Positions 53,747 through 62,442 of a stretch of 64,000 nt of DNA are shown here, one piece after another. The stretch spans positions 2,877,916 through 2,941,915 of the forward strand of contig NZ_LGHP01000001.1 in NCBI RefSeq assembly GCF_001280845.1. Reading direction: 5' to 3'. The stretch's first letter is position 1. Each line of letters starts with the position of its first letter. Below the pieces are notes generated by a model that was not told where the DNA came from, did not search any database, and saw only the letters and a program-made list of their open reading frames with translations. The DNA comes from Bacillus sp. FJAT-28004 (GTDB taxonomy: Bacteria > Bacillota > Bacilli > Paenibacillales > Paenibacillaceae). A program made the translations under genes and the position numbers.

Positions 53747-53771
53747 TACGCCTATTCGACATGCAAGTTCC
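53747..53771 (-). promoter_or_regulatory. ECF-sigma-like promoter of the ter operon
   Basis: Minus strand GGAAC at 53771-53767, 16-bp spacer, CGTA at 53750-53747, the form used by sigma-W/X/M-type factors. The B. subtilis yceC operon is known to be under such envelope-stress factors. The remainder of 53666-54098 shows no other gene. Confidence 0.6.
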
Positions 53772-54098
53772 AAAAAAAATTTGTCTGATCCATACATTAT
53801 TCTACAAAACCTGAATATTACCTCTTCTTTACGGCAACTTAACATAGAAAAACCGCGTTGGCATCAGGCACTAGCACATTGCCTCTCCAAATCAATTTTA
53901 TAACAATTGCTGCTCCGATTACAAATTTCTACAAATAATGAACAGCAAAGCGGAATAAACATAGACATGTGCACAAAACTACCCATTTTTTCTGTCACAA
54001 ACTTTATAAACGCTTCATTATTACCAAAAAAAAGGTGGAAAAGTTAGTGCATAAACGAGATAATTATAGGTAGTAAATAAAAGTGGCGAGGTGTTCGA

Positions 54099-54197
54099 AT
54101 GGAATTTATTAAGAAAAATAAAACCGGCCTTATCTTTGGTGCGCTGCTCATCATAAACGGGCTGTTTTTATTATCCATTGTCCTTTCGAAAAACTAA
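54099..54197 (+). CDS. 32-residue single-pass membrane peptide
   Basis: ATG at 54099 with GAGGTG upstream. MEFIKKNKTG then one hydrophobic span (LIFGALLIINGLFLLSIVL) and a short SKN tail. A positively charged start followed by one helix suggests a small inner-membrane protein with its N terminus inside. It ends 11 bp before the convergent stop of the CitT-like gene. Function unknown. Confidence 0.55.
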   Translation: MEFIKKNKTGLIFGALLIINGLFLLSIVLSKN

Positions 54198-54208
54198 AAA
54201 TGGCAGCT

Positions 54209-54904
54209 TTACACCTGCTCCTTTCTTTTGTAAACCCGCTCCGGCCTTCCAACGGTTCCATAAGAAATATCAGCTATTAATTCACCCTTGGCCACATAAT
54301 ACTCCAAATACCGCCGCGCGGTCGTACGACTGAATCCCGCCTTCTTCCCAAGCTCCTCTGCCGTTAACACTTCAGGTCCTGCATGAATGAAAGAGAGTAT
54401 TTTCTCATTCGTTATCTTATCGATGCCTTTTGGCAAATAAGCATCCTTGTCCGCACGATCATTTACCCCCCACAACAGCTGATCAATGCCCTCTTGATCC
54501 ACTTGTTTATTTGAGCCGCCGAGCAGAGCCATTTGATTATGATATTTTTGATAAGACTTTAGCTTCTCCTGAAAACGTTCAAATACAACCGGCTTGATCA
54601 TAAAATCATACACGCCGCCGCGAATAGCTTCACGTACGGTATCAAATTCCTTAGCAGCCGTGATGATGATAACATCTGTTAACGGGTTATTTTTCTGTAT
54701 GTAGTGAAGCAGGTCAAGCCCGCTCATATCGGGAAAATATAAATCGAGCAGCACTAAATCCGGCGCTAAAATATCCAAATGCTCATGAGCCAGCTGCTTA
54801 TCTGTTGCAATTCCAACGACTTCGAAGCCCTCTATCTTCTCTAGAAAGCGTCGATTAATCTGTGCAATTCGAAGGTCGTCCTCGATAATGACCACTCGTA
54901 TCAT
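54209..54904 (-). CDS. CitT/DctR-like response regulator
   Basis: 231 residues. Receiver domain 1-120: acidic IIEDD, phospho-Asp in LVLLDLYFPDMSG, conserved Lys in FMIKPV. The C terminus has a winged or helix-turn-helix segment (LTAEELGKKAGFSRTTARRYLEYYVAKGEL) typical of the CitB/CitT class. Overlaps its sensor kinase gene by 4 bp. It should activate the divergent carboxylate transporter and malic enzyme genes. Confidence 0.93.
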   Translation of the reverse strand: MIRVVIIEDDLRIAQINRRFLEKIEGFEVVGIATDKQLAHEHLDILAPDLVLLDLYFPDMSGLDLLHYIQKNNPLTDVIIITAAKEFDTVREAIRGGVYDFMIKPVVFERFQEKLKSYQKYHNQMALLGGSNKQVDQEGIDQLLWGVNDRADKDAYLPKGIDKITNEKILSFIHAGPEVLTAEELGKKAGFSRTTARRYLEYYVAKGELIADISYGTVGRPERVYKRKEQV

Positions 54905-56493
54905 ATATCTTTCCCCTTTTCTTTTGGAATCACGACGGTAAAGATCGTTCCTTCCTGTGAACGCGATTGAAAACTGATATGGCCCCTAAGCTGCTGTACC
55001 GCCTGCGTAACAATAGCAAGACCATAGCCCCTATGGTCCTCATTTTTCGTCGAGAAACCAAGCTCAAACAGTCGCTCTGCTGCGTCCTCTTTTATGCCGC
55101 TCCCATTATCTTCGATAATGATCGTAAATACTTTGCCTACGTCACTCAGAAATACCTTAACGGTTCTATTTTCATCGTTATTATCAAGAACAGCATCGAG
55201 CGCATTATCTATTAAGTTGCCGATGATCGTTACAAGATGATTGCGGTTTAGGTCATCAGGGATCGTTTTAAAAGTGCTCTTTGGGTCAATCTCCAGCTTT
55301 ACTTTCAGTTCATTCGCACGATTGAACTTGCCGATTAGTATGCCGCCAATAATAGGATCAGGAATTTCCTGTAAGAGGAAATGGATCAGATTTTGATGAA
55401 CATCGGTTTCATGTGTAATGATATCCATCGCTTCTTGATACGATTCCAGCTGGATCAGACCATATATCGTATACAGCTTATTGGAATATTCATGCGTTTG
55501 CGAACGCAGCGCTTCCGTATATCGTTTCACCTGCGTGAGCTCCTCCGTTAAACGAAGCAGCTCGGATTTGTTGCGAAAACTGGAAACCGCACCAACGACC
55601 CGATGCTGATGATCAAAAATCGGCAAGCGATTGACGACTACACTGCTGTCGTTAATGGTCATTTCTTGATCAATTTCTGCCTGACCGGATTTAATAACCT
55701 CGAGCAGCCGCGATTCAGGAATAACATCCCGCACATGCTGGCCGGTAATCTCCATTCTCTCAAGCGGATCAATCAGCTTTAGAGCCGTTTGATTGACGAG
55801 CGTAATGGTTCCCTCTGTATCAACTGCAATAATGCCTTCATGGATCGTTTCCAAAATAGCTCTCTTCTCCTGATACAACAAGCCGATCTCCTCAGGCTCG
55901 AGACCATGAATCGATCGTTTCACGCTATTAGCAATAACAATCGCCCCTCCGGATCCAACCATAAGCGCAATTGCCGCAAAAATAATCATCGCATTTCGAT
56001 AAGTCACTGCCGATTGTTCGATGTCTTTTAATAAAATACCCACGGAGACAATGCCTATAACTTCATTCTGATCATTAAAGATCGGTGTCTTCCCCCGCAA
56101 TGAGGGTCCCATAGAGCCAACTGCTTCTGAAATGATTGATTCTCCATTTAGCACAGGCCCGTTATCACCGCCGATCATTTCTTTCCCTATTCGGTCCGGC
56201 AGCGGATGCGCATAACGAATACCTTCTTTATTCCCAATGACTATGTACTCTGCATCCGTTTCCATTCTAATTTTTTCAACGATGGGTTGAATGATGGCTG
56301 ATGGATTCTCCTCTTCAAACGCATTACTGATGACATCCATCAACGCTACCGTCTTGGCTATTTTTAGCGCTGATGCGCCTACATTTTTCTGCAGCGTGGT
56401 CACTAATATTCTCTCAAAGCTGAAGGTGAGCGCAATAATAATAATAAACAGCAACGATCCAATTAACAAAATCAATCTCGTTTGTAATCGCAT
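54901..56493 (-). CDS. CitS/DcuS-like sensor histidine kinase
   Basis: 530 residues. Transmembrane helices at about 7-28 and 170-192 flank a periplasmic-type PAS/Cache domain (about 40-165; DAEYIVIGNKEGIRYAHPLPDRIGKEM is the classic carboxylate-sensor block). A cytoplasmic PAS (about 210-320) follows, then SQTHEYSNKLYTIYGLIQL with the phospho-His and the ATPase motifs NLIDNALDAV, DNGSGI and GYGLAIV. This is the DcuS/CitA class that senses citrate, malate or related acids. Confidence 0.94.
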   Translation of the reverse strand: MRLQTRLILLIGSLLFIIIIALTFSFERILVTTLQKNVGASALKIAKTVALMDVISNAFEEENPSAIIQPIVEKIRMETDAEYIVIGNKEGIRYAHPLPDRIGKEMIGGDNGPVLNGESIISEAVGSMGPSLRGKTPIFNDQNEVIGIVSVGILLKDIEQSAVTYRNAMIIFAAIALMVGSGGAIVIANSVKRSIHGLEPEEIGLLYQEKRAILETIHEGIIAVDTEGTITLVNQTALKLIDPLERMEITGQHVRDVIPESRLLEVIKSGQAEIDQEMTINDSSVVVNRLPIFDHQHRVVGAVSSFRNKSELLRLTEELTQVKRYTEALRSQTHEYSNKLYTIYGLIQLESYQEAMDIITHETDVHQNLIHFLLQEIPDPIIGGILIGKFNRANELKVKLEIDPKSTFKTIPDDLNRNHLVTIIGNLIDNALDAVLDNNDENRTVKVFLSDVGKVFTIIIEDNGSGIKEDAAERLFELGFSTKNEDHRGYGLAIVTQAVQQLRGHISFQSRSQEGTIFTVVIPKEKGKDI

Positions 56494-56691
56494 TCAATTA
56501 CCTCCATGCAAAAACTTCTCATCTGTGGAACACTGCCTTTATTGTATTCTACATGCTTTCCTGAACATAGCCCCTTGAATCGATAATGGCCGTAAATTTT
56601 ATGAACAAAATAAACAATATGACTACTTTTCAACTTATGTGGTTATTCTATTCAACCCCAAATAGCGATGATAGTATGAAGCATATCAAAC

Positions 56692-56707
56692 AGGTAAGCG
56701 CTTACAA
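56692..56707. promoter_or_regulatory. cre-like palindrome in the divergent citS-tctC intergenic region
   Basis: AGGTAAGCGCTTACAA contains the 12-bp palindrome GTAAGCGCTTAC and fits the cre consensus with one mismatch, 49 bp upstream of the tctC start. It suggests that carboxylate uptake is shut down by CcpA when glucose is present, as for citM of B. subtilis. Confidence 0.6.
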
Positions 56708-56755
56708 TAATCATTCATACGTTTACTTGAATGAAACTAAAGGGGGATTATTCGT

Positions 56756-57772
56756 ATGGGATACCAAACAAGAAATTGGAAAACTATAGTAGCCGCTGCT
56801 TTTGTTGCTGTTAGTTTGACAGCCTGTGGCGGAACGGCGTCTAAAGGAGGATCGGCTAATTATCCGGAGAAGCCTATCGTAGTGACAGCCCCTTCAGGAG
56901 CTGGCGGCGGATGGGATAAGACAGCAAGGTCCTTATCCAAAGTGCTCGGAGAAACGAAGCTCGTCGAGCAAACGATGACCGTTGAGAACAAACCTGGCGG
57001 CGGCGGCACTGTATTTTTGGCCGAATACGTAACCAAAGACAAAGGTGACCCTTACAAGCTGTTTGTTAGCTCACCCCCTATTCTCATTAACAATCTCAAA
57101 AAAGAAGGAAACAGCCCATACGGCTACAAGGATGTTACCCCACTCGCACAAATAACGAAGGACTACGGAGCAATCGCGGTTGCTGCCGATTCCAAATACA
57201 ATGATCTTCACTCTCTAATTAACGACATAAAGGCAGATCCTTCTAAGGTCACGCTTGCCGGAGGATCAGCTCCTGGTTCTATGGACCATTTAATTAGCGT
57301 GCTACCCGCATTTAGAGCAGGCGTCGACCCAAAAACAGTTAAGTACTTGTCCTATGATGGCGGAGGCGAAGCCATTGCTGCACTGCTGGGTAACAATGCT
57401 GACGCTATCGGAACAGACATCTCTTCACTCGGCAGTTATTTGAAAGCAGGCAAAATCAAAATTTTAGCCGTTACTTCTGATGATCGTATTGGCGGCGACT
57501 TTAAGGATGTGCCTACTTTAAAAGAGCTTGGCATAGATGCAGAGTTCACGATCTGGCGCGGCGTATTAGGTCCTAAAGGCATGACAAAGGACCAAATCGC
57601 ATACTGGGACAAAACGTTAAAAGCTCTTTCTGAAAACGAAGCGTGGGCCAATGAGCTGAAAGCGAACGATTGGGTAAGCGAATACAAAAATTCCGATGAA
57701 TTCACAGCCTTCCTTGAAGAACAGGAAGTTGCAGTAAAAGAACTATTGACAGCACTCGGCATGCAGAAGTAA
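56756..57772 (+). CDS. tctC: Tripartite tricarboxylate transporter substrate-binding lipoprotein (TctC)
   Basis: 338 residues; AAGGGGG 9 nt before the ATG. Lipoprotein signal peptide ending SLTACGG. TctC/BugT hallmarks: YPEKPIVVTAPSGAGGGWDKTAR near the N terminus, VENKPGGGG, and GGSAPGSMDHL. Captures a di- or tricarboxylate outside the membrane and hands it to TctAB. First gene of a five-gene run. Confidence 0.92.
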   Translation: MGYQTRNWKTIVAAAFVAVSLTACGGTASKGGSANYPEKPIVVTAPSGAGGGWDKTARSLSKVLGETKLVEQTMTVENKPGGGGTVFLAEYVTKDKGDPYKLFVSSPPILINNLKKEGNSPYGYKDVTPLAQITKDYGAIAVAADSKYNDLHSLINDIKADPSKVTLAGGSAPGSMDHLISVLPAFRAGVDPKTVKYLSYDGGGEAIAALLGNNADAIGTDISSLGSYLKAGKIKILAVTSDDRIGGDFKDVPTLKELGIDAEFTIWRGVLGPKGMTKDQIAYWDKTLKALSENEAWANELKANDWVSEYKNSDEFTAFLEEQEVAVKELLTALGMQK

Positions 57773-57879
57773 ATAACTGAACGCAGAGTAAACACTGCAT
57801 AAAAGCATAGGCATGAGTGATTTGATGGGAGTGAGCTGGCCTCTCTCCCTCCTTTCATTATTCATCGGAGGTGATGGCT

Positions 57880-58335
57880 TTGAACAAAACATTTGATCGA
57901 TATGCCAGCATTATATTTTTCCTTCTCGGAATTGAATTTATGTGGCAGAGTACATTAATTAGCTCTTCATCTTATGGCAGCAAAGTTGGTCCTAATATAG
58001 TTCCCTTTGGTCTTGGGGCGCTGCTCGTCATTTTGAGTTTACGTCTTTTTTACGAAGTATTGAAGTTTAAAGGCTCCGGCAGTAAAACAGGAAAACTTGA
58101 TACGAAGAAGTTTTTAATTATTTTCGCTACTGCATTTTTATATGCGTTCTTCTTGGAAACGATTGGCTATATCATCGGGACATTCCTCTTCCTCCTAATC
58201 AGCTTTCAAGTGTTGGAAAGAGGAAAATGGCTGAAATCAATTTTAATCTCCGGATTGTTTGCAGTCGGCGTTTACGTCATCTTTGTTGTCATTCTGGAAG
58301 GTACAATGCCTGGTCTTCCGTCTTGGCTATCGTAA
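57880..58335 (+). CDS. tctB: Tripartite tricarboxylate transporter small membrane subunit (TctB)
   Basis: 151 residues from the TTG at 57880, 8 nt after GGAGG; earlier GTG and ATG codons overlap or touch the site. Four transmembrane segments, and the KVGPNIVPFGLGALLVILSL block near residue 35 typical of the TctB family (DUF1468). Ends 17 bp before tctA. Confidence 0.9.
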   Translation: MNKTFDRYASIIFFLLGIEFMWQSTLISSSSYGSKVGPNIVPFGLGALLVILSLRLFYEVLKFKGSGSKTGKLDTKKFLIIFATAFLYAFFLETIGYIIGTFLFLLISFQVLERGKWLKSILISGLFAVGVYVIFVVILEGTMPGLPSWLS

Positions 58336-58352
58336 TTAAAGGAGGCATCTGA

Positions 58353-59879
58353 ATGGATACATTACAGTTTCTCGCAGACGGCTTTGTGACCGCTTTCCAA
58401 TGGCATAATTTGCTTTTTGCTTTTATAGGCGTGTTAATTGGTACGGCTGTAGGGGTACTACCTGGTATAGGACCTATGAGCGGTGTCGCTCTGCTAATCC
58501 CTATAACAGCATCGATGACTGGCGGCTTAGCTCCGGAAGCAGCAGCGACTAGCTCTATTATTCTTTTAGCAGGCGTTTATTACGGAGCGATGTACGGGGG
58601 ATCAACGACCTCCATTCTACTCAATACACCGGGAGAGTCCTCTTCTGTCGTAACTACTTTAGACGGCTATCAAATGGCCAAGCAAGGGAGAGCTGGAGCT
58701 GCCTTATCCATCTCTGCAATCGGTTCATTTGCTGCGGGAGTGTTTGCCGTCATTGCGCTTATCGTATTAGCAGAACCGTTATCGGAGGTTGCGATAAGGT
58801 TCGGCCCGGCTGATTATTTCAGCTTAATGCTCCTTGGTCTGTGCGCCGTCAGCGGTTTGGGTGGAAAGTCCATTACGAAAGCTTTAATTATGACGGTAGT
58901 GGGATTGCTGCTGGCTACCATTGGTATGGATACCGTTTCGGGTGTAGCAAGATTTACTTTCAACATTCCAATACTGTATTCCGGTCTTGAGTTTTTGACA
59001 GTGGCAGTTGGTTTATTCGCCTTGGGTGAAGTATTCAAAACCATATTGGAAAAAGACTACTCCGCTGATAAAATATCAAAAATTGGACGTATCCTTCCGA
59101 CAAAACAAGATTTAAAAGATAGCGCAGGACCGATTGCCCGCGGCTCATTATTAGGCTTTTTCATTGGCATTCTGCCTGGCGCAGGCGCAACATTGGCCTC
59201 TTTCCTCAGTTATATTTTGGAGAAAAAAATAAGCAAAAACCCCGAGTCATTTGGCAAAGGCAATATCGCCGGAGTAGCCGCTCCTGAATCCGCGAACAAT
59301 GCATCATCCGGAGGGGCAATGATTCCTTTGCTTACGCTAGGCATACCGGGATCGGGAACAACTGCTATTTTAATGGGCGCTTTAATCATGTATAACATTC
59401 AGCCAGGTCCTTTGTTATTTGAGGAGCATCCTCAAGTGGCATGGGGATTAATTGCCAGCATGTTAATCGGAAATCTCATTTTGCTTATTCTCAACATGCC
59501 GCTAGTGAAGGTGTTTGCGAAAATCATTCAAACGCCGCCGAAATATTTGATTCCAATCATTATCGCTATTTCTATATTTGGTGTTTATGCGGTGCAGGCA
59601 CAAATCTTTGATTTGATGCTGCTGCTTGGCTGCGGCGTCGCCGGTTTTCTTCTGGTGAGAAATGATTACCCTCTAGCTCCTCTCGTGCTTGGTTTAGTGC
59701 TGGGGCCAATGATTGAAAACAACATGCGGAGAGCTTTAACGACATCCAACGGAGACTTTATGATTTTCGTGCAAAAACCTTTGTCTCTTGTTTTCCTAAT
59801 TATCGCGGCTCTCTGGATTATCATTCCAATCTTGTTAAAGAAAAGAGGGAAAGAGGTTGTCGTTAACGAAGAAGGTTAA
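58353..59879 (+). CDS. tctA: Tripartite tricarboxylate transporter large permease (TctA)
   Basis: 508 residues; AAAGGAGG before the ATG. About eleven or twelve transmembrane helices. Family motifs GVLPGIGPMSGVALLIP, YGAMYGGSTTSILLNTPGESSSVVT and, in the second half, GILPGAGATLASFLSY and GVAAPESANNASSGGAMIPLLTLGIPGSG. Ion-coupled uptake of citrate or a related carboxylate. Confidence 0.95.
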   Translation: MDTLQFLADGFVTAFQWHNLLFAFIGVLIGTAVGVLPGIGPMSGVALLIPITASMTGGLAPEAAATSSIILLAGVYYGAMYGGSTTSILLNTPGESSSVVTTLDGYQMAKQGRAGAALSISAIGSFAAGVFAVIALIVLAEPLSEVAIRFGPADYFSLMLLGLCAVSGLGGKSITKALIMTVVGLLLATIGMDTVSGVARFTFNIPILYSGLEFLTVAVGLFALGEVFKTILEKDYSADKISKIGRILPTKQDLKDSAGPIARGSLLGFFIGILPGAGATLASFLSYILEKKISKNPESFGKGNIAGVAAPESANNASSGGAMIPLLTLGIPGSGTTAILMGALIMYNIQPGPLLFEEHPQVAWGLIASMLIGNLILLILNMPLVKVFAKIIQTPPKYLIPIIIAISIFGVYAVQAQIFDLMLLLGCGVAGFLLVRNDYPLAPLVLGLVLGPMIENNMRRALTTSNGDFMIFVQKPLSLVFLIIAALWIIIPILLKKRGKEVVVNEEG

Positions 59880-59918
59880 TTAAAGACGATAACAAATACA
59901 GATCAGACGGAGGTTCTA

Positions 59919-61340
59919 ATGGATAACAATAAACTGGGTGGAAAAAGTGTCATACTGCGACTTGAAATGGATACGAAAGAGGTACATTTTGGTCAGGTCG
60001 CATCCTCTATTTTCGAAGCCGGTGGAGATATCGTGGCCATTGACGTCATTCAGACCGGCCAGCATATGACGATAAGAGATATTACCATTACCGTTACGGA
60101 TACGGTCGATATTGACATTATTACAGAAATGATTAAGAACCTGCACGGTGTTAAGTTAGTTAATATTTCGGATAGAACGTTTCTGCTGCATCTTGGCGGT
60201 AAAATCGAAACCAAGCTTAAAGTACCGATTCAAAACCGTGATGATCTCTCACGTGTTTATACGCCTGATGTCGCACGTGTCTGCTTAGCCATTCACGAGG
60301 AGCCAAGAAAAGCTTTTACACTAACGATTAAGAGAAACACCGTTGCTGTTATTTCGGACGGCAGTGCCGTCTTAGGTTTAGGCAATATTGGTCCATATGC
60401 GGCGATGCCTGTAATGGAGGGCAAGTCCATGCTTTTCAAGCAGCTGGCAGATGTGGACTCCTTCCCTATCTGCTTGGATACGCAAGATACCGAGCAAATT
60501 ATTGCAACCATTAAAGCGATCGCCCCCGGCTTTGGCGGCATTAACCTTGAAGATATATCATCTCCCAGATGCTTTGAGATCGAGGAAAGACTGCGTGAAG
60601 AACTCGATATTCCTGTGTTCCACGATGACCAGCATGGGACAGCGGTCGTATTATATGCAGCATTAATCAATGCGTTGAAAATTGTGAATAAACCCATTCA
60701 TGACATTAAGGTCGTTGTTTGCGGAATCGGTGCAGCAGGTGTCGCATGCACTAAAATTCTTTTATCCGCTGGCGTTACAAATATCATTGGCGTGGATCGG
60801 AACGGCGCGATAACCGCTGGAACGACTTATGATAACACCATGTGGAATTGGTATGCCGAGCATACCAATCCGGGTTGCATTGAAGGTTCTTTACGAGACG
60901 TAATTAACGGCGCTGATGTATTCATCGGACTTTCTGCAGGAGGGCTGCTTCGACGTGAAGATGTCATGACGATGGCGGACAATCCTATCGTCTTTGCAAT
61001 GGCGAATCCAACACCTGAGATCAAGCCTGAGGAAGCAGAGGATATTGTAGGGGTAATCGCCACCGGCCGTTCGGATTATCCTAACCAAATTAATAATGTG
61101 CTGTGTTTCCCAGGTATTTTCCGCGGGGCTTTGGATTGCAGAGCAACTACGATTAATGAGGAAATGAAGCTCGCAGCAGCAGAGGCTATCGCATCCGCCG
61201 TCTCTGATGAAGAACGAAGCAAGCACTACATTATTCCGAGCGTCTTCAATCAAGCTGTCGTGAAAGCTATTCGTGATCTCGTCATTAAAGCAGCGATTAA
61301 GACAGGTGTCGCTCGCAGAATACCTCGGGAATACAGATAA
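59919..61340 (+). CDS. NAD(P)-dependent malic enzyme with N-terminal ACT domain
   Basis: 473 residues; GGAGG before the ATG. An N-terminal ACT-type regulatory domain (about 8-85) precedes the malic enzyme. Catalytic Tyr in VYTPDVARVC, Lys in EGKSMLFKQLADVD, metal-binding EDI and the DDQHGTA block, nucleotide-binding VVCGIGAAGVACTKIL, and AMANPTPEI. It decarboxylates malate to pyruvate. Located directly after the tricarboxylate transporter, which points to growth on malate, citrate or a similar acid with entry into central metabolism by this enzyme. Confidence 0.94.
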   Translation: MDNNKLGGKSVILRLEMDTKEVHFGQVASSIFEAGGDIVAIDVIQTGQHMTIRDITITVTDTVDIDIITEMIKNLHGVKLVNISDRTFLLHLGGKIETKLKVPIQNRDDLSRVYTPDVARVCLAIHEEPRKAFTLTIKRNTVAVISDGSAVLGLGNIGPYAAMPVMEGKSMLFKQLADVDSFPICLDTQDTEQIIATIKAIAPGFGGINLEDISSPRCFEIEERLREELDIPVFHDDQHGTAVVLYAALINALKIVNKPIHDIKVVVCGIGAAGVACTKILLSAGVTNIIGVDRNGAITAGTTYDNTMWNWYAEHTNPGCIEGSLRDVINGADVFIGLSAGGLLRREDVMTMADNPIVFAMANPTPEIKPEEAEDIVGVIATGRSDYPNQINNVLCFPGIFRGALDCRATTINEEMKLAAAEAIASAVSDEERSKHYIIPSVFNQAVVKAIRDLVIKAAIKTGVARRIPREYR

Positions 61341-61368
61341 AGAAAACGAACGGAACGGGGGTTATCCA

Positions 61369-61614
61369 ATGACAGCTGGAATCAGGGCTATCGTTGATAT
61401 TAATCAAATGGCGGCCGATTTTAGATCAAGCATCGTACTCCGCACCAGTGATTCAAAATTTATCGATGTCAAAAGCATCCTTGGACTGAGCATCATTTTG
61501 TATCAGACTCATGCCTATCACCTTGAGATACATGGTCCTGATGAAGAGGAAGCCAAAACCGCAATGGTTCATATATTCAAGAAACATAATCTTCAAGTCG
61601 ATGTAATTCGATAA
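61369..61614 (+). CDS. HPr/Crh-like protein without the phospho-histidine loop
   Basis: 81 residues; GGGGG before the ATG at 61369. The sequence DFRSSIVLRTSDSKFIDVKSILGLS...HLEIHGPDEEEAKTAMVHIFKKH follows the HPr fold from the end of helix 1 onward and keeps the Ser of the KSILGL regulatory site (equivalent to Ser46). The GLHARPA loop with His15 is missing; the protein passes straight from a first strand (IRAIVDI) to the end of the helix. It therefore cannot serve as a normal PTS phosphocarrier. It could act like Crh as a CcpA co-repressor, or bind a metabolic enzyme. It lies 28 bp after the malic enzyme, same operon. Confidence 0.65.
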   Translation: MTAGIRAIVDINQMAADFRSSIVLRTSDSKFIDVKSILGLSIILYQTHAYHLEIHGPDEEEAKTAMVHIFKKHNLQVDVIR

Positions 61615-61658
61615 TCCCCGGTTCGATTACCTCGTACGTTGCAGAACTTTTAATAAAA

Positions 61659-61701
61659 GCGGCTGTCCCATAAGTAGATACACAACTTATCGGACAGTCG
61701 C
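61659..61701. terminator. Terminator after the carboxylate operon
   Basis: GCGGCTGTCCCATAAGT and ACTTATCGGACAGTCGC pair almost fully, between convergent stops at 61614 and 61707. Confidence 0.8.
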
Positions 61702-61706
61702 TATCC

Positions 61707-62006
61707 TCACGGACCTGTCCCTACGCTGGCAACATACCAGAACGGTCCAAGCTTTTTCAAATAAACAACGCCCAGCTCATCACCCGTAGGCCTGTGCATG
61801 TATCCGCTCACATTGTATAAGTACCCATACTCAACATCTACTCTGCCCATTGTGGTAATGTCTGCTGTCAAGCTGTTGATAGGCTGCAAGCTCGTTAAAA
61901 TATGTCTGCGGATCGTCCACTCAGGAGATAGAAAGGTCAGGAACCATAGGAAAATAACCATAATAGCGACACTAATGAGAATTAACTTCTTCTTCTTTAA
62001 AATCAC
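61707..62006 (-). CDS. Small membrane-anchored hypothetical protein
   Basis: 99 residues from the GTG at 62006, 5 nt after GAGG; the GTG at 62012 overlaps the site. A basic N terminus (KKKK) and one transmembrane helix (about 7-28) precede a small beta-rich extracytoplasmic domain ending GVVYLKKLGPFWYVASVGTGP. Not recognised. Confidence 0.6.
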   Translation of the reverse strand: MILKKKKLILISVAIMVIFLWFLTFLSPEWTIRRHILTSLQPINSLTADITTMGRVDVEYGYLYNVSGYMHRPTGDELGVVYLKKLGPFWYVASVGTGP

Positions 62007-62073
62007 ACTCACCTCGCATTCAAATACTGGTTCAACTCAATAATCAGTGCATGACGAGTTTCAACTTCGTCCT

Positions 62074-62256
62074 AACGGACATAGAAGCCGTTATTTCTGA
62101 ATATTAGGGCTAAATGACTTTCTAATGGACATAGAAGCCCTTATTGGCTCATAATATCACCCAAACGCTTGAATTATTAAGAAATAAGGGACGCTATGTC
62201 CGTTAAATCGTGTAATAGCGGTGCAAAGAGCAAATAAGGTCTCTGATGTCCGTTGC
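62074..62256. repeat. Four copies of a short intergenic repeat, two direct and two inverted
   Basis: Core GGACATAGAAGCC(C/G)TTATT occurs at 62074-62097 and 62123-62148. Its inverse (AATAAGG...TATGTCCGTT) occurs at 62181-62206 and 62231-62256. The inner pair can form a hairpin of about 25 bp arms with mismatches. They occupy the middle of the gene-free stretch 62007-62442, in which no ORF is supported. Confidence 0.75.
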
Positions 62257-62395
62257 ATGGCCTCGTAACACCAGCCGCACCTGCCAATCATTAACATTGT
62301 AAGCATTGTAATTTATATCCATAAAAATGTAAATTATTTTGCATTTACGCGCAATCGAATGCCATCCACATAGCTCTTAGATACTTTATAGCAAC

Positions 62396-62424
62396 AAAAA
62401 AAGAGCTATCACACGGATAGCTCC
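62396..62424 (-). terminator. Terminator of the DUF4362-like lipoprotein gene
   Basis: GAGCTATC-CGTGT-GATAGCTC followed on the minus strand by TTTTTTT, 19 bp past the stop. Confidence 0.9.
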
Positions 62425-62442
62425 CTCTCTTATATCTCCAGC

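Noticed and set aside
56586..56789. 67-codon plus-strand frame before tctC
   Set aside because: It has no ribosome-binding site, covers the promoter and cre-like region, and overlaps the start of tctC in another frame.
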